From RGIG5612 sp963591145 (lineage in GTDB: Bacteria > Bacillota > Clostridia > Lachnospirales > Lachnospiraceae): DNA of 31,188 bases. Within the stretch, counting starts at the first letter, position 1, and each line of letters begins with the position of its first letter. The position numbers and the translations under genes are program-made. The notes beneath the pieces are model-generated. The model did not search any database, was not told the origin of the DNA, and was given only the letters and a program-made list of their open reading frames with translations. The DNA is taken from assembly GCA_963591145.1 (NCBI GenBank), contig CAVARE010000025.1, positions 1-31,188 on the forward strand, given 5' to 3'. Positions 30,327 to 31,188 of this stretch are shown here, one piece after another.

Positions 30327-31188
30327 ATGAAGAAAATTTTATCATTACTCACAGCTGTCATTTTATGTGCAGCACTGTGCCAGCCTGTACTGGCTGGCGA
30401 AGACGCAGCTGCAGCTCAGAATACCGAAACAGAGGTTACTGTAGCTGCAATGCAGGGACCAACCGGCATGGGCATGGCATATCTTAACAAAATGTCGGAC
30501 GAGGGAACCTCGGAATACAAATATGACATTACCTATGCCAGCTCTCCTGACGAGATCACCGGCGAGCTGATCAGCGGCAATATCGATATCGCGGCCGTTC
30601 CTGTTAATCTGGCCAGCGTACTGTATAACAAGACAGAGGGTCAGATTCTTACTGCTGCAGTTAATACTCTCGGAGTTCTCTATATTGTAGAGAATGGTGA
30701 CACGGTTAATTCCCTGGCAGATCTGGCTGGCAAGAAGGTAGTTGCATCTGGTAAGGGCAGCACACCGGAATATATTTTCAATTATTTGCTCGAAAAAAAT
30801 GGCTTAACAGACCAGGTTGAAGTAGAATATGTAGCAGAACACGACGAGGCTGTAACAGCTCTGGCAAATGGCACGGCAGACATTATTCTGATTCCGGAAC
30901 CTAAGGTAACAGCTGCATTAAGCCAGATTGAAGGCGCCCGCATTGCCGTTGATATTACAGAAGAGTGGAACAAGGTTTATGCAGATGATGATGCTGAAAA
31001 TGCACCTCAGTTAGTTCAGGGCGTTATCGTAGTTCAGAAAGCATTTGCTGAGGAACATCCTGAGATTGTAGAAAGCTTCCTGAATGAATATGCCCAGTCA
31101 GTAGAGTATACTAATACCAACATGGAGGATGCGTCTGAGATTATCGCAAGCTACGGCATCGTGGCCAAGGCTGCTATCGCCCTGAAAG
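30327..31188 (+). CDS. ABC transporter substrate-binding protein, NMT1/SsuA-like (partial)
   Basis: The frame opens at ATG 30327 behind AAAGGA and runs off the right edge, showing 287 residues. A signal peptide is clear (MKKILSLLTAVILCAALC, probable cleavage after VLA); a lipobox is not convincing. The mature part resembles periplasmic binding proteins of the nitrate/sulfonate/taurine type: VAAMQGPTGMGMAYL, SGNIDIAAVPVNLASVLYNKT, LADLAGKKVVASGKGSTPEYIFNYLLEKNGL, ALANGTADIILIPEPKV and a QLVQGVIVVQKAFAEEHPE block. The ligand cannot be told. Membrane and ATPase genes probably follow outside the window. The Crp/Fnr gene 21 nt upstream suggests shared transcription. Confidence 0.82.
   Translation, partial: MKKILSLLTAVILCAALCQPVLAGEDAAAAQNTETEVTVAAMQGPTGMGMAYLNKMSDEGTSEYKYDITYASSPDEITGELISGNIDIAAVPVNLASVLYNKTEGQILTAAVNTLGVLYIVENGDTVNSLADLAGKKVVASGKGSTPEYIFNYLLEKNGLTDQVEVEYVAEHDEAVTALANGTADIILIPEPKVTAALSQIEGARIAVDITEEWNKVYADDDAENAPQLVQGVIVVQKAFAEEHPEIVESFLNEYAQSVEYTNTNMEDASEIIASYGIVAKAAIALK

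Noticed and set aside
1..31188. CRISPR array, tRNA or rRNA genes, prophage
   Set aside because: No regularly spaced repeats, cloverleaf sequences, rRNA segments or phage structural genes were seen on reading the window.

Overview
The window looks like a chromosomal segment of a low-to-mid GC Gram-positive anaerobe of the Bacillota, most likely a Lachnospiraceae-type Clostridium relative. This rests on the rpsL-rpsG-fusA-tuf order, the Clostridia-like EF-G, EF-Tu and ArgG proteins, AGGAGG-type ribosome sites, the SAPR-family response regulator and the partner-switching proteins. No phage, transposase, CRISPR array, rRNA or tRNA gene was seen.

Layout. Bases 1-5000: the tail of a DUF4143-type ATPase (+), then a minus-strand block with proC-ylmH and a histidine kinase plus response regulator pair. 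Bases 5000-8740: a secreted GH39-like glycosidase, transcribed away from the two-component genes behind an array of four 11-bp repeats, and a stand-alone HipA-like kinase. Bases 8800-13540: the str cluster rpsL-rpsG-fusA-tuf, with a near-consensus promoter, an internal tuf promoter and a strong terminator. Bases 13600-16340: a STAS antagonist and a membrane protein joining sensor, PP2C phosphatase and ATPase domains. Bases 16470-24800: a Suv3-like RNA helicase with a zinc ribbon, tcdA, a DUF2201/VWA protein, a BRCT-DUF6273 protein and a MoxR-type AAA+ ATPase. Bases 24830-26200: argG. Bases 26530-29340 (-): hflX, tightly coupled to a Lon-like AAA+ protein without a protease domain. Bases 29540-31188: a Crp/Fnr regulator that looks leaderless, and a periplasmic-type binding protein cut by the window end.

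How the genes may work together. The kinase and response regulator probably control the neighbouring glycosidase, because the operator array has the geometry known for SARP/BTAD activators. The STAS protein and the phosphatase/kinase form a partner-switching pair whose sigma or anti-sigma target is not here. The VWA and MoxR genes resemble MoxR-VWA chaperone modules, here with an unusual BRCT-DUF6273 protein between them. Several genes concern translation or RNA: ylmH, hflX, tcdA and the helicase.

The intergenic DNA is rich in structured repeats. One 84-bp palindrome occurs twice with a compensatory base-pair change. A second palindrome family, with a GTAACTATTYAGA arm, sits just upstream of the ribosome sites of three unrelated genes. 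All functions are read from sequence motifs; no database search was run.
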